DNA of 64,000 nt from Streptomyces sp. RFCAC02 (GCF_004193175.1 NZ_SAUH01000001.1:4993501-5057500), one strand, 5' to 3'; positions 50,066-59,709 are shown, counted from the first letter of the stretch. Numbers and translations: made by a program. The notes: generated by a model not told the origin, from the letters alone.

Positions 50066-51352
50066 CTACCGTCCGCCGCCGGTTCCGGCCACCGGTTTCC
50101 CGTGCGGCCGGGCGGTGGCCTCCGGGACGGACCCCGCGACGCGTACGGATCTCCCCAGGCCGCCGGTCGCGCGCCGCCGCAGCGTGACGCCCGCGAACAG
50201 GACCGACAGCAGGGCGAGCGCGGTCACCGCGCCGACGTAGACGAGCGCGGTGGTGCGCAGACCGGCGGTGGGGACCGCGAAGCCGGCCGCCACGGCCGGG
50301 ACGCTGTTCGCCAGGTAGCAGACGACGTACACCGCAGCGAACATCTCGGCGCGCTTCTCGTGCGCCGTCTGCGCCAGCATGCGGAAGGCGCCGAAGAACG
50401 CGGTGCCGAACCCCGCCCCGGCCACGGCCGTCGCGGCGAGCAGCAGACCCATGGACGGCGCCAGGAGCGCGGGGAGCGTCAGGGCGGATCCGGCCGCCAG
50501 GGCCGCGGAGCCGAGCAGCATCATGGGCAGCGGGGACATGCCGCGCAGCACGATGCAGGCGAGGGCGGCCGATGCGGGGAGGAGTGCGACGACGAGACCG
50601 GCGACGAGATGGTTGCCGCTGTGCAGGATGTCGGCCGTCAGCGAGGACCCGAGGGAGAGGTAGAGGCCGCCGATCGCCCAGCTCGCCACCATGGACGGGA
50701 CGGCGATGAGGAACGCCCCGCGGTCGGCGTGCGGGACGGAGGCCCGGGGGCGCAGTGAGGCCAGTGCGCCGGGCCGGAGCGGGGACGTCTCGGGCACGAG
50801 CGCGGTCGCCGCGGCCATGGCCAGGAACGCCGCCGTGAGCAGGGCGAAGACGACGATGTGCGGGGACGGGGCGTACTGGGTGAGCGCTCCGCCGGCCAGG
50901 GCGCCGAGGGCGAGCCCGATGGTCGTCCCCGCGCTGGTGAGCAGCGGGCCGAGGCGTGATCCCGGGCTCTGGAGGTCGATGAGTCCGGCGCTGATGGCGC
51001 CGGTGGCCGCTCCGGTGGCGAGCCCCTGCAGTGCCCGGCCGGCGACCAGCGCCCCCACTCCGCCGGCGGTCAGCAGGACGGCCATCGCCACCGCCTCGCC
51101 GGCGAGTGCGGCGACCAGCACGGGACGGCGGCCGAGGTGGTCGGACAGCCCGCCGACGACGAGCAGGGCGATGAGCAGGGCGAGCGCGTAGACGGCGTAG
51201 ACGACGGTCAGGGAGGTGGCCGACAGGTCCCAGCGGCGGGCGTACTCGGAGTAGAGGGGGGACGGGGCGCTGCTGGCCGCCATGAGTGTGAGCTGCACGA
51301 TGCCGAGCAGCCAGAAGCCCGCCGGGCGGGACAGCCGGAGGGAGGTGAGCAT
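50066..51352 (-). CDS. MFS transporter regulated by the adjacent ArsR protein
   Basis: The 428-residue protein has 12 predicted helices and the motif GGLSDHLGRRPVLVAALAGE. It resembles exporters of the DHA1 type. It is divergent from the ArsR gene, with two inverted repeats between them, so it is probably induced by the same ligand. The start is set at the ATG at 51352, since the open sequence upstream overlaps those operators. Confidence 0.9.
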   Translation of the reverse strand: MLTSLRLSRPAGFWLLGIVQLTLMAASSAPSPLYSEYARRWDLSATSLTVVYAVYALALLIALLVVGGLSDHLGRRPVLVAALAGEAVAMAVLLTAGGVGALVAGRALQGLATGAATGAISAGLIDLQSPGSRLGPLLTSAGTTIGLALGALAGGALTQYAPSPHIVVFALLTAAFLAMAAATALVPETSPLRPGALASLRPRASVPHADRGAFLIAVPSMVASWAIGGLYLSLGSSLTADILHSGNHLVAGLVVALLPASAALACIVLRGMSPLPMMLLGSAALAAGSALTLPALLAPSMGLLLAATAVAGAGFGTAFFGAFRMLAQTAHEKRAEMFAAVYVVCYLANSVPAVAAGFAVPTAGLRTTALVYVGAVTALALLSVLFAGVTLRRRATGGLGRSVRVAGSVPEATARPHGKPVAGTGGGR

Positions 51353-51368
51353 GGGGATCCCTACGTGA

Positions 51369-51439
51369 GAGTTCCAGGAAACTCGAACAAACGGAGCGTA
51401 CGCCACCCGGATGGAAAGTTCCAAAGGAGTCGAACTTTC
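51369..51439. promoter_or_regulatory. ArsR operator pair
   Basis: GAAAGTTC (51414-51421) and GAACTTTC (51432-51439) form a perfect inverted repeat with a 10-base spacer. A shorter dyad, GAGTT to AACTC, lies at 51369-51384 nearer the MFS gene. Confidence 0.65.
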
Positions 51440-51463
51440 GCGTGATCCCGTACCCTCCGAACC

Positions 51464-51775
51464 ATGACCGGATCGACGCGCGAGTTCCCGCATCCCGAAC
51501 CCGCGCAGCTCGAGCTGACGGTGGTGCTCTTCGCCCTGAGTGACCCCGCGCGGCTCGAACTGGTGCGCCGGCTGGCCGCCGACGGTCCCCTGGAGGTGGC
51601 CGAGTGCCAGCCCAGCTCGGGGCCGATCCCGAAATCGACCCTCTCCCACCACCTGAAGACGCTGCGCGAGGCGGGCGTCATCCGCAACGTCCCGAACGGC
51701 CGCCGCCGCTCCGTCAGCCTGCGCCGCGCCGACCTCGACTTCCGCTTCCCGGGCCTGCTGGACGCCGTTCTCTAG
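51464..51775 (+). CDS. ArsR-family transcriptional regulator
   Basis: The 103-residue winged-helix protein has ALSDPARLELVRRLAADGPL and the recognition-helix region IPKSTLSHHLKTLREAGVIR. No metal-binding CxC motif is present, so it may sense an organic ligand. It is expected to repress itself and the divergent MFS gene. Confidence 0.93.
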   Translation: MTGSTREFPHPEPAQLELTVVLFALSDPARLELVRRLAADGPLEVAECQPSSGPIPKSTLSHHLKTLREAGVIRNVPNGRRRSVSLRRADLDFRFPGLLDAVL

Positions 51776-51954
51776 ACGATCAAGTCCTATGTCTGGCGGG
51801 CTCGTCCCACGGGCACCTTCCGCCGTCTCGCTGATGGCTTCCCGGTCCCGCGGCGGGGGGGCGGCCAGGCGGGACGGCTTGCGGCACGGAGCGGTATCCA
51901 GGACCGGAACTCACCTGGATGGGGGTTAGCTTTCATCACCCAGGAGGCAGTCAG

Positions 51955-52066
51955 ATGTCCGTCAAGCCGGTTCCCCAGGGCTACCACACCGTGACGCCGT
52001 GGATCATCTCGCGCGACACGGTGCAGCTCATCGACTACATGAAGAGGGCCTTCGGCGCGGAGGAGG
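51955..52066 (+). pseudogene. N-terminal fragment of a VOC/PhnB-like gene
   Basis: The first 37 codons read MSVKPVPQGYHTVTPWIISR and DTVQLIDYMKRAFGAEE, a clear PhnB-like VOC start. The sequence then fuses to unrelated DNA. A different frame directly after it reads EFTKAMEYVQSADFFPVREP and stops at 52138, the tail of some other gene. This is a deletion or insertion junction. Confidence 0.75.
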
Positions 52067-52154
52067 GAGTTCACCAAGGCTATGGAGTACGTCCAGAGCG
52101 CCGACTTCTTCCCCGTCAGGGAACCCAACCTCGGCTGACGTCCAGGAGCGAGAA

Positions 52155-52420
52155 GAGAGTGTCCAAGATCATTGTGTGGCGGATGAGAACTTGGACACCT
52201 TGCTGACCGCACTGTATGGGCAGATCGATGACGAGTTGATGTCGAGGAGGACCTGGTCGCCGGTCGGCCCGGCCCGCTGCTGATCGCCGACAAGGGCTCT
52301 CGAACCGCTGCGGCCGTCGTTCAAGCGGGAGAAGAAGCGCAAGGGCGAGCCTCTTCTCAAGTCGGTGCGGCAGCTGATCGAGTCTGTGAACGACACCCTC
52401 CAACATCAACCCGTACGGCA
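52155..52420 (+). mobile_element. Remnant of an IS982-like transposase
   Basis: Broken pieces in different frames resemble an IS982-family transposase. Near the start is DENLDTLLTALYGQIDDELM; near 52271 a short LLIADKG; and at 52302-52418 PSFKREKKRKGEPLLKSVRQ and LIESVNDTLQ. Most of the DDE core is missing and no terminal inverted repeats were found. A further piece at 52402-52470 (NINPYGTFRLEMDKRLDLAP) may come from a different, perhaps Tn3-like, element. The region 51776-52538 holds no intact gene. Confidence 0.6.
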
Positions 52421-52538
52421 CCTTCCGCCTGGAGATGGACAAGCGGCTCGACCTTGCGCCGCTTCTCTCAGTGCCCCGTCCCTGCGCCCCGGCGGACGCC
52501 TTCGCCCAGGTTCTGGCGGAACCGAGGTGGACCCCGTG

Positions 52539-52572
52539 CCCCCAAGGCCGGTACAGGCACCGGCCTTGGGGG
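52539..52572. terminator. Bidirectional hairpin terminator after the ABC operon
   Basis: A perfect 14-bp stem (52539-52552 with 52559-52572) with a 6-nt loop separates the transposase debris from the end of the YtrA-type operon. Confidence 0.8.
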
Positions 52573-52655
52573 GGCAACAGGAAAGCCGATATCGGCGAGA
52601 TGCGGTGAGAGGACCCTGCCCCTCGCGGCTGCTCCCGTAGTGGGACCGGCGTCCG

Positions 52656-53665
52656 TCAGGTCACCCGGCGGCGGATCCACCAGACGCAGAACCCGGTCAG
52701 GGCCAGGGTGAGGCCCAGATAGAGCACGGTCTCGGCCCATTGAAGGGCCCAGAAGTTCCCGGCGGGCTGGTACGTCACCTGCTGCTTGTAGCCCAGGGCG
52801 CCGAGGTCGGCGACGCAGCCCTCGACCTGCTGCAGGGCGGGCCGGCCCGACTCGGTGCGCAGGCAGTCGGTGAAGGACGACGGCACGGGGGCCGCCTGAC
52901 CGGCGGCGTCCAACGTCTGCTGGGAGGTGACCCAGACCCGGGCATTTCCTCGAGGTGCGCGACGAGCTGCCTGGCGCCGTCCTGGATGCTGATGGGGGCG
53001 CCGCCGGGCTCGATCGGCAGGACGGTCCGGTCCGCGGTCGCCAGGTGGGGCCGGATCCACATCGGCACGGCGATCTGAGCGGCGGTGTAGAGGGCGAACG
53101 TGGTGACCATCGCGGGCAGAGTGCGGCGGATGACCAGGCCGAGGGCGACGCCAAGGACGAAGGCGAAGGCGGCATGGGCCATGGGGACGACACCTCGTGC
53201 GGCGAAGGCCACGGGGTCAAGCCGCGGGAAGTACGTGTCCGTCGCGCCGCCGCCGTTGACGGCCCGGTCGATGGGGCTGCTCCACCAGCTCACCGCGAGG
53301 CTGGTCAGCCCGGCAGCGGTCATGGAGGCCGCCGCACCGAGGCCCAGCTTGATCGCCAGCCAGCGGGTGCGGGTGACGCCCTGGTTCCAGGCGAGGTAGT
53401 GGGTACCGGTCTCCAGTTCACGGGAGATCAGCGGTGCGCCCCAGAACATCCCGATGACCGCCGGCACGGCGAGCACGACCAGCAGTCCGGTGTAGTAGAG
53501 GGTCTGGTCCGCACTGGAGACCTGGTCCACCAGGCTGCTGCCGGCCGTCCGGTAGAGGTCGGCCAGCTGCGGACCGGAGGCCGCGAGGGCGGCGGCGAGG
53601 ACGGCCACGGCGGCGAACAGCACGGCGGCCGGGGTGCGGAACTGGCGCCAGGTCAGCCAGATCAT
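52656..53665 (-). pseudogene. ABC-2 type permease, frameshifted near 52946
   Basis: The first part (IWLTWRQFRTPAAVLFAAVA through DGARQLVAHLEE) is a typical membrane subunit encoded beside YtrA-type regulators. Near 52946 the reading frame changes; the expected continuation NARVWVTSQQTLDAAGQAAP and a last helix, TVLYLGLTLALTGFCVWWI, lie in another frame ending at 52656. One missing base would restore about 336 residues. It is either a real inactivating mutation or a sequencing error. Its ATG overlaps the ATPase stop (ATGA). Confidence 0.85.
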
Positions 53666-54558
53666 CGGAGTACCTCCAGTGCGGGCCTGGTGTCACGTAC
53701 CGCATCGGCGGGCCGGGTCATGTAGGCCAGGACGATGTCTTCCAGACCGAGAGGGCTGACGGTCCAGGACGGGTCGTGGACCGCGGTGTCGGTGCGCACC
53801 AGGAGGGTGGTCTGCCGCTCGGTGTGGCTGACGGTGATGACGTGCTGGCCGCCCGGGAGGGTGGCCGGGTCCCGGCGCGGTCCGGTGAGCCGGTGGTGGC
53901 AGGCGACCAGGTCGTCGATGTCGCCGGCCACCTGCACCCGGGAGCCGACCAGGACGACGACGTAGTCGCAGGTCCGTTCCACGTCGGAGACCAGGTGGGA
54001 GGAGAGCACGACGCTCAGCTCGTGCTCGGCGACGGCCTCCATCAGGTCCTGCATGAACTCCCGCCGGGCGAGCGGATCCAGAGCCGCGACCGGCTCGTCC
54101 AGGATCAGCAGTTCCGGGCGCTTGGCGATGCCAAGGGTGAGCGCGAGCTGCGCGCGCTGGCCGCCGGACAGCTTGCCGGCCCGCTGCTTGGGGTCCAGAC
54201 CGAGGCGACGGATCCGGTCGCGCGCTACGGCGTCGTCCCAGTTCGGGTTGAGGCGTTTGCCGAAGTCGAGGTGGTCGGCGACGCTCAGCGCCGCGTAGGT
54301 CGGGGTGTCCTGTGCGACGAAGCCGACCTTGGACAGCTGTTCCACACCCGCGGCAGGACGACCACCGCACACCTCGATGGTGCCGGCCGTCGGGGTCAGC
54401 ATGCCGGAGGCCAGGTTCAACAAGGTCGACTTGCCGGCGCCGTTGGGGCCGACCAGGCCCACCACCCGGCCGGCGGGGATATCCAGGTCGCAGTTCTGCA
54501 GCGCCCAGCGCTGCTTGTACCTCTTGCCCAGGCCCTGGGCTCGCAAGACAGCGCTCAC
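53662..54558 (-). CDS. ABC transporter ATP-binding protein of the YtrA-type operon
   Basis: The 298-residue ATPase has Walker A GPNGAGKS near residue 38, signature LSGGQRAQLAL, Walker B LLILDEPVAALD and the H-loop SSHLVSDV. It energises the membrane subunit encoded next. Its GTG start overlaps the regulator stop and its stop overlaps the permease start, so regulator, ATPase and permease form one coupled operon, often induced by cell-wall antibiotics in relatives. Confidence 0.95.
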   Translation of the reverse strand: MSAVLRAQGLGKRYKQRWALQNCDLDIPAGRVVGLVGPNGAGKSTLLNLASGMLTPTAGTIEVCGGRPAAGVEQLSKVGFVAQDTPTYAALSVADHLDFGKRLNPNWDDAVARDRIRRLGLDPKQRAGKLSGGQRAQLALTLGIAKRPELLILDEPVAALDPLARREFMQDLMEAVAEHELSVVLSSHLVSDVERTCDYVVVLVGSRVQVAGDIDDLVACHHRLTGPRRDPATLPGGQHVITVSHTERQTTLLVRTDTAVHDPSWTVSPLGLEDIVLAYMTRPADAVRDTRPALEVLR

Positions 54559-54959
54559 GCTACGTCCTCTCCGGCGGCGTTGCGAAACATGCTCATGAAC
54601 AGCGCCTCGATGCTCTCGTCGTCGAGCCCGGCCAGGCGGGCCTTGGTCAGCCAGCGCTGCAGGTCCTTGCGCAGCGGTCCGTGCGCGGCAAGCGTGCCGT
54701 CGGCCAATGTCCGGGTCACAAACGTCCCGACGCCGGGACGGGCGGCCACCAGACCGTCGTGCTCCAGCTCCCGGTACGCCTTGAGCACCGTGTTCGGGTT
54801 GACCGCCATCTGCTTCGCCACGTCCTTGACGGTCGGCAGCCGGTCCCCCTCGTTCAGCAGGCCCAGGCGCAGTGCATGTCGAACCTGCTGGACCAGCTGC
54901 TGGTATGGGGAGAGGCCGGACCGGCTGTTCAGGTGGAACTCAATCACCGGTTCCTCCAT
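54555..54959 (-). CDS. GntR-family regulator, YtrA subfamily
   Basis: The 134-residue protein has the winged helix LPTVKDVAKQMAVNPNTVLK at about residues 41-60 and the short YtrA-type tail. It is first in the ABC operon and should repress it. A TAGATA hexamer (54966-54961) ends 1 base before the ATG at 54959, so the message is probably leaderless. The upstream CTAGGCAACTAG sequence is a possible operator. Confidence 0.93.
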   Translation of the reverse strand: MEEPVIEFHLNSRSGLSPYQQLVQQVRHALRLGLLNEGDRLPTVKDVAKQMAVNPNTVLKAYRELEHDGLVAARPGVGTFVTRTLADGTLAAHGPLRKDLQRWLTKARLAGLDDESIEALFMSMFRNAAGEDVA

Positions 54960-55219
54960 TTATCTAGTTGCCTAGCACTGTAACTCTCTACGTCGACCAT
55001 TCGGCAAGGCGTGCGCTGCGGGCACCGACACCGAGGGGAACCGGCCGCGCATGGCTGGCGCTCGCCAGACCTCACTCAGGTGTCGAGAAACGACCGTCTG
55101 TCGACACTCGCGCTCCTCGTCCCGGAGACCTGCAACGGGCTCACGGTGCGCTCCGAGTACGACGCCGTCGGGTGGCGTGTCGGGCTGTGGGCGCCCTCGG
55201 GACGCGACAGCGTCCGGAC

Positions 55220-55894
55220 CTACGGGCGGGGCGACCGGGCGCGGTGCGCGTCCGCCGGCTCCAGGCGGGCGCGTGCCGCGGCGGTCTGCGAGCCGTCCGA
55301 CCCGGCCGCGGCCACCGCGAGCCCCGGACAGGCGATCCACTCGTCGAACCGTTGCCGGCGCAGACAGTAGCCGTGCATCGCCTCGCTGAGCTGGTGGACG
55401 AACCCGTACCGGCCCTCGGCGAAGAGCAGCCGGCACACCGGCGGAACGGCCGGCCAGTCGGCGTCCATGGCGGTGAGGGCGTCGTCGGCGCCGGTGAAGC
55501 CGTGGTCGACGACGTCGGGGAGCCGGAAGATCCGTCCCCAGCGCGGGCGCCGGACCGCCAGCAGGTCGACGGCCGCGAGCCGGCGCTGGTACCAGCCGGC
55601 GATCCCGGCCACCGCCTCGCGGCGCAGGACGGCGTCCGAGCTGCCCGCGGCCCGGTGGACGGCCGGCTCCATCCGGAAGCGGCCGGAGTCCGAGACCGAC
55701 AGCAGGCCCGATTCCAGCAGGCGCGCGGTCGCGCCCCGGGCGCATTCCGTATCGCCGCGCCGGCGAGGCGCTCGACCAGGCCGGGGGGGCAATCCGGAAC
55801 CGGGGTGCACCCCCAGGGCGCCGCAGAGCTGAAGCGCCTCGCCGTCGAGGCCGGGCGGCAAGCGTTCACCCGTTCGTTCGGTGTTCGCAGTCAT
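55220..55894 (-). pseudogene. Fragment of an NB-ARC/SARP-type regulator
   Basis: The text resembles the winged-helix and early TPR part of AfsR-like STAND regulators: EALQLCGALGVHPGS, then (in a second frame) PPGLVERLAGAAIRNAPGA, then TARLLESGLLSVSDSGRFRM. Later come HRAAGSSDAVLRREAVAGIA and LLFAEGRYGFVHQLSEAMHG. The frame change falls at a run of seven G at 55783-55791 and reverses about 50 bases later. No P-loop ATPase is present. It looks like a degraded fragment. The gap 54975-55219 shows no convincing gene. Confidence 0.45.
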
Positions 55895-55967
55895 GTATCA
55901 ACTGACGTGCCCATGAGCACGGTTACGTTCGCCCCCGATTTCTCTCTCGCAAAGGGGCGCACCGGGC

Positions 55968-57698
55968 ATGCCCAATCTTGAGTTCTCCAGGCACGACGTG
56001 CAGAACACGGCCCAGCGTTGGCCGTGGGAGACGCAGAAGGCGTTCGCCGAGGAGATCGACGCGGAGGACATGGCCGAGAACGCCGCCGTGTACGCCCGTG
56101 CCGCCGCCGAGGGCGCGGACGCCGCCGGCCTCGCCGAACGCGCGTCTCAGCTCGCCGCGAGTGCGGGGGAGCTGGAGTCGGCGAGCCTCGTCGACGACGA
56201 GGGCCGCATCAAGGACACGCAGCAGGACCTGCGCCCCGATGAACTGGGGGGCGTCCCCGGCCTCCTGGTCCGCGCCATGAACCTCGCCCTGGACGCGGAC
56301 GAGGAGGCGTTCGGCCTCATCCTCGGCGACGGCGGCCTCGACGTCGGCTACACCCGTCACGTGTCCGCCTCCGTCAACGAGTACAACGGCTGGGTCGAAG
56401 CCGTGAACCAGGCCATGGCGGCGATCCCCGCGACGGAGTTCGGGACGGCCCCCCGCCCCGTCCCCGTCAGCCTCGCCGGCCACGGCACCCGCATGGTGCA
56501 GCCGGTGATCGGCCCCGACGGCCGGCTCCACTGCCCCATCGAGAACTGGGCGCCGGAGATCCGCGAGCGCCACCTGCGGGACGCAGCCGACGACGCCGTC
56601 ACGGCCGAGGAGGAACTCAGCGCCGTCATCGACACGTACCGCAACCGCATGACCGAGGTCGCCGGCGAACTCGACAAGCAGCACTACGACCTGTCCGAAG
56701 GCCCGCTGGGCGACCTGTGGATCAACCCCGAGATGGCCACCTGGGCCGGGGACCGGCTGCGTTCCCTGGTGGCGGAGTACGACCAGGCGGACCCGGAGAC
56801 CGTGGCCCAGCTCCTCGCCGGGGTCGAGGGCATCCTCGGCGGCATGTACGAGGAGTACGGCGAGGACGGTGCGGCCGGGTCGGGACGCCGTCTCACCGAG
56901 GCCGAACGGGCCTACCTGGAGACCTTCTACGACCGCCTGGACTCCGACACCCTGGCCGCGCTGGGCGCACGCGACTGGACGCTGGGCGGCGAAGGGCTGC
57001 AGGAGATCGGTGACCGGATCACGCGTGTCCTGGCGGACGGCGCCGTCGTCCTGACCAACCCCGAGCTGGGCGGCATCGACCCGGCCACGGACCCGGGGGC
57101 CGTGCCCACCAGCATCGCGCACTACACATTCGCCGACCAGTACCGGGACTACGACTCGGACATCGAGAAGTTCAGCGGCTTCGGCAGCCTGATGACGAAC
57201 GCGACAGTCCCCCTCGGCCGGCAGTTCGGCGAGGACCTGGCCCGCACGGTCGTCGACACCCTCCCCGAGACGCGCGGCAGGACCGACGAGGCGGGGGCAC
57301 CCCTCGACACCGGCATACGGGAACTCCTCGACGTGACCTCCCGGCGGCCCGGTGCGGCGGCCCTGATGATGAGTGACAGCGACTTCACGGAGTCCATGCT
57401 GAGCCGCCTCTACCCCCACGACACGGGTACGGACTCCTCGGAGCCGAACGTGCAGGAGTTCGTGCGGCGTGCCACGACGCTGCCCGACGACGTCGCCTAC
57501 GACAGCGCGGCGGGCCGCGCGTACGCCGACGCCGCGTACACCTACCTCTCCTACGCGGACTCCGAGGCGAAGGGCTCCCTGCAGAACCTGACGGAGGACA
57601 CGATTCGCGACCTCGTCAAGACATACGGCGAACTGGACCCCGAGCGCTTCGGCCGTTTCCAGGACCTCCCGGACGAGCCCTGGGTGCCGAACCTCTGA
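55968..57698 (+). CDS. DUF6571-like large protein, tandem copy 1
   Basis: The 576-residue acidic protein is the divergent member of a tandem triplet. The N-terminal third has AEEIDAEDMAENAAVYARAA and ESASLVDDEGRI. A shared core is WAPEIRERHLRDAADDAVTA. The C-terminal half has LTEAERAYLETFYDRLDSDT, ADGAVVLTNPELGGIDPATD and FSGFGSLMTNATVPLGRQFG, typical of DUF6571-like Streptomyces proteins that recall type VII-secretion/polymorphic-toxin scaffolds. It has no signal peptide or membrane helix. The ATG at 55968 follows CGCAAAGGGGC, also found before copies 2 and 3. Function is unknown. Confidence 0.82.
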   Translation: MPNLEFSRHDVQNTAQRWPWETQKAFAEEIDAEDMAENAAVYARAAAEGADAAGLAERASQLAASAGELESASLVDDEGRIKDTQQDLRPDELGGVPGLLVRAMNLALDADEEAFGLILGDGGLDVGYTRHVSASVNEYNGWVEAVNQAMAAIPATEFGTAPRPVPVSLAGHGTRMVQPVIGPDGRLHCPIENWAPEIRERHLRDAADDAVTAEEELSAVIDTYRNRMTEVAGELDKQHYDLSEGPLGDLWINPEMATWAGDRLRSLVAEYDQADPETVAQLLAGVEGILGGMYEEYGEDGAAGSGRRLTEAERAYLETFYDRLDSDTLAALGARDWTLGGEGLQEIGDRITRVLADGAVVLTNPELGGIDPATDPGAVPTSIAHYTFADQYRDYDSDIEKFSGFGSLMTNATVPLGRQFGEDLARTVVDTLPETRGRTDEAGAPLDTGIRELLDVTSRRPGAAALMMSDSDFTESMLSRLYPHDTGTDSSEPNVQEFVRRATTLPDDVAYDSAAGRAYADAAYTYLSYADSEAKGSLQNLTEDTIRDLVKTYGELDPERFGRFQDLPDEPWVPNL

Positions 57699-57830
57699 CC
57701 GGCCGACAGATACGATCCGCTCGCGCGGGGGATGACCGGCCGCAGCCGTCCGAAGTGCTTCCTTTTGTGAACCCGCTTCTGCTTCGCGGATCTTGGGGTG
57801 ACCCTCGGGTACAGCGCCGGCGCCTGGCGG

Positions 57831-57900
57831 TACATTGAGCCGTCCCGGGCATGCCCGGGACGGTATCGGTGCGTTCTCCTCCGCAAAGGGGCAGCAGGTC
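57831..57900 (+). promoter_or_regulatory. Promoter and leader hairpin of copy 2
   Basis: TACATT at 57831-57836 is a candidate -10. It is followed by a perfect 11-bp inverted repeat (57840-57850 with 57853-57863), then TTCTCCTCCGCAAAGGGGC and the ATG. The same order occurs before copy 3, so the block was duplicated with the gene. The hairpin may control attenuation or mRNA stability (inference). Confidence 0.6.
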
Positions 57901-59709
57901 ATGGCAGGTTCCGTCGATGTCACCTTCAGCAAGGACGAGGTCGAGGGAGCCGCGCAGCGCAAGCCCTGGCGGACGCAGCGGGACTTCCACGCCGAGATCG
58001 ACCCGGAGGAGATGGCGGACACCGCCATGGCGTACGCGCGCGCTGCCGCGGGCGGCGCGGCCACCGAGGACCTCGGCGAGCGCGCCGCCCGGGTGGCCGA
58101 GGAGTCGGGAGAGGGAGACGGCGCCGCGCTGGTCGACGGTCAGGGCCGCATCGACGACACCGTGGCGCGCCTCCAGAAAGACAGCGTGGACCGCGTCGTC
58201 GGCCTCCTCATCGGGGCGATGAACCGTGCGCTGGACGCCGATGAGAAGACGTCCCAGCGGATCGTGGGTCCGCACGGGCTGGACGAGGCGTACGGCCGGC
58301 ACCTGTCCGCGGCGATCAACGAGTGGAACGGCTGGCAGGACGCCCTCGGTGAGGCGGTCTACCGGACCCGCACCTGGGCCTACGACACGCCCCCGGCCAT
58401 CACGCTCACCTACAACGGCACCTCCCGCTCCGTCGCACCGTCCGCCGGCGCCGACGGAGCGGCCCTGTACAGCATCGACGACTGGGCGCCGGAGATCCGC
58501 GAGCGTCACCTGCGAGCGGCGGCCACCGACGCGAGCACCGCCGCCGACGACATCGACGAGGAGATCACGGCGTACCGCACCAAGCTCATGGACTACGCCG
58601 CGGAGCTGAACGGCGAGGGCTACGACATCTCGGAAGGCCCGCTGGACCTCTGGACCGGGGAAGCGATGGCCACCTGGGCCGCCGACCGCCTCGCCGAGTT
58701 GCTGAACACCGACAGCCTCGCCGCACAGCTGGACCCCGGCTCTCCGGACGCGGAGGAGATCAACCGGCTGATGGCGGGCATCCAGGGCATCCTGAACGGT
58801 GTCTACGACACGCCGTACGAGGACGAGTTCGACGCCCCGGGACCGAGCCGGGAGATGACCGCCGAGGAACTCGCCTACCTCAAGGCGTTCTACGGCAGGC
58901 TGAGCGGCGAGGACCTGGCCACGCTCGGCGTGCTGAGCGGCGGCGGCGCACCGGGCGCCGCGACGCAGCTCGAAGAGGCGCAGCGTACGGCCGCCAATGG
59001 CGTGCTGCTGCTGACCGACCCGGAGGCCGGCGGTCTCGACCCGGCCCGGCAGCGGGACGACATACCCGAGTCCATCGCGCCCTTCGTCTACGACTACGCG
59101 GACATCCTGACGCCCGGGGTGCACGCCGACGTGGTGCGGGACTTCGACGGGTTCGGGCAGCTCATGTCCCGGTCCGACCTCGCCCCCGGCGAGCAGTTCG
59201 GCGAAGACCTGGCGAACGCGGCCATCGGCATCGACTCCCGCACTCAGTACGTCACCGAGGGCTACAACGCCGACCCGATGAACACCGGCACCCGCAACTT
59301 CCTGGAGGTCGCCAACCGCAGGGACGGCCTGGCCACCGAGCTGATGGCCGACAAGGACTTCACCGACCGTCTGCTCAGCACCGAGTTCCCGAAGTTCAGG
59401 GACACCTACTCGGGCGAGGAACCGGAAGGCCCCGCCCTCGCGGTCGACATCTTCACCCGCGACGCCACCTGGCTGCCGAAGGGCGTCGCACCCGGCTCCG
59501 ACGCCGCCGCGCCGTACGCCGACGCGGCCTACAACTACCTGAGCTACGCCGAGCACGCCTATACGTCCGACCCGGACGACGTGTCCCGCCGCCAGATCGA
59601 CCAGGGAACGATCGACCGCCTGCTGGAGACGTACGGCAAGAGCGATCCCGACCGCTTCGGCCGCTTCGAGGACCTGGCCGACGGCCCGACGACGCCGGAC
59701 CCGTGGTGA
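57901..59709 (+). CDS. DUF6571-like large protein, tandem copy 2
   Basis: The 602-residue acidic protein is very similar to copy 3 throughout. It starts MAGSVDVTFSKDEVEGAAQR, then has RTQRDFHAEIDPEEMADTAM, GPHGLDEAYGRHLSAAINEW, WAPEIRERHLRAAATDASTA, EMTAEELAYLKAFYGRLSGE, TAANGVLLLTDPEAGGLDPA, and FGQLMSRSDLAPGEQFGEDL. It ends with YGKSDPDRFGRFEDLADGPT. No export signal is seen. The ATG at 57901 follows AAAGGGG and is the first in-frame ATG; the frame stays open upstream into the leader. Function is unknown. Confidence 0.85.
   Translation: MAGSVDVTFSKDEVEGAAQRKPWRTQRDFHAEIDPEEMADTAMAYARAAAGGAATEDLGERAARVAEESGEGDGAALVDGQGRIDDTVARLQKDSVDRVVGLLIGAMNRALDADEKTSQRIVGPHGLDEAYGRHLSAAINEWNGWQDALGEAVYRTRTWAYDTPPAITLTYNGTSRSVAPSAGADGAALYSIDDWAPEIRERHLRAAATDASTAADDIDEEITAYRTKLMDYAAELNGEGYDISEGPLDLWTGEAMATWAADRLAELLNTDSLAAQLDPGSPDAEEINRLMAGIQGILNGVYDTPYEDEFDAPGPSREMTAEELAYLKAFYGRLSGEDLATLGVLSGGGAPGAATQLEEAQRTAANGVLLLTDPEAGGLDPARQRDDIPESIAPFVYDYADILTPGVHADVVRDFDGFGQLMSRSDLAPGEQFGEDLANAAIGIDSRTQYVTEGYNADPMNTGTRNFLEVANRRDGLATELMADKDFTDRLLSTEFPKFRDTYSGEEPEGPALAVDIFTRDATWLPKGVAPGSDAAAPYADAAYNYLSYAEHAYTSDPDDVSRRQIDQGTIDRLLETYGKSDPDRFGRFEDLADGPTTPDPW

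Noticed and set aside
55011-55370. Plus-strand frame reading NGLTVRSEYDAVGWRVGLWA
   Set aside because: Partly plausible text but no ribosome-binding site, and it degrades into Arg-rich shadow sequence; not supported as a gene.
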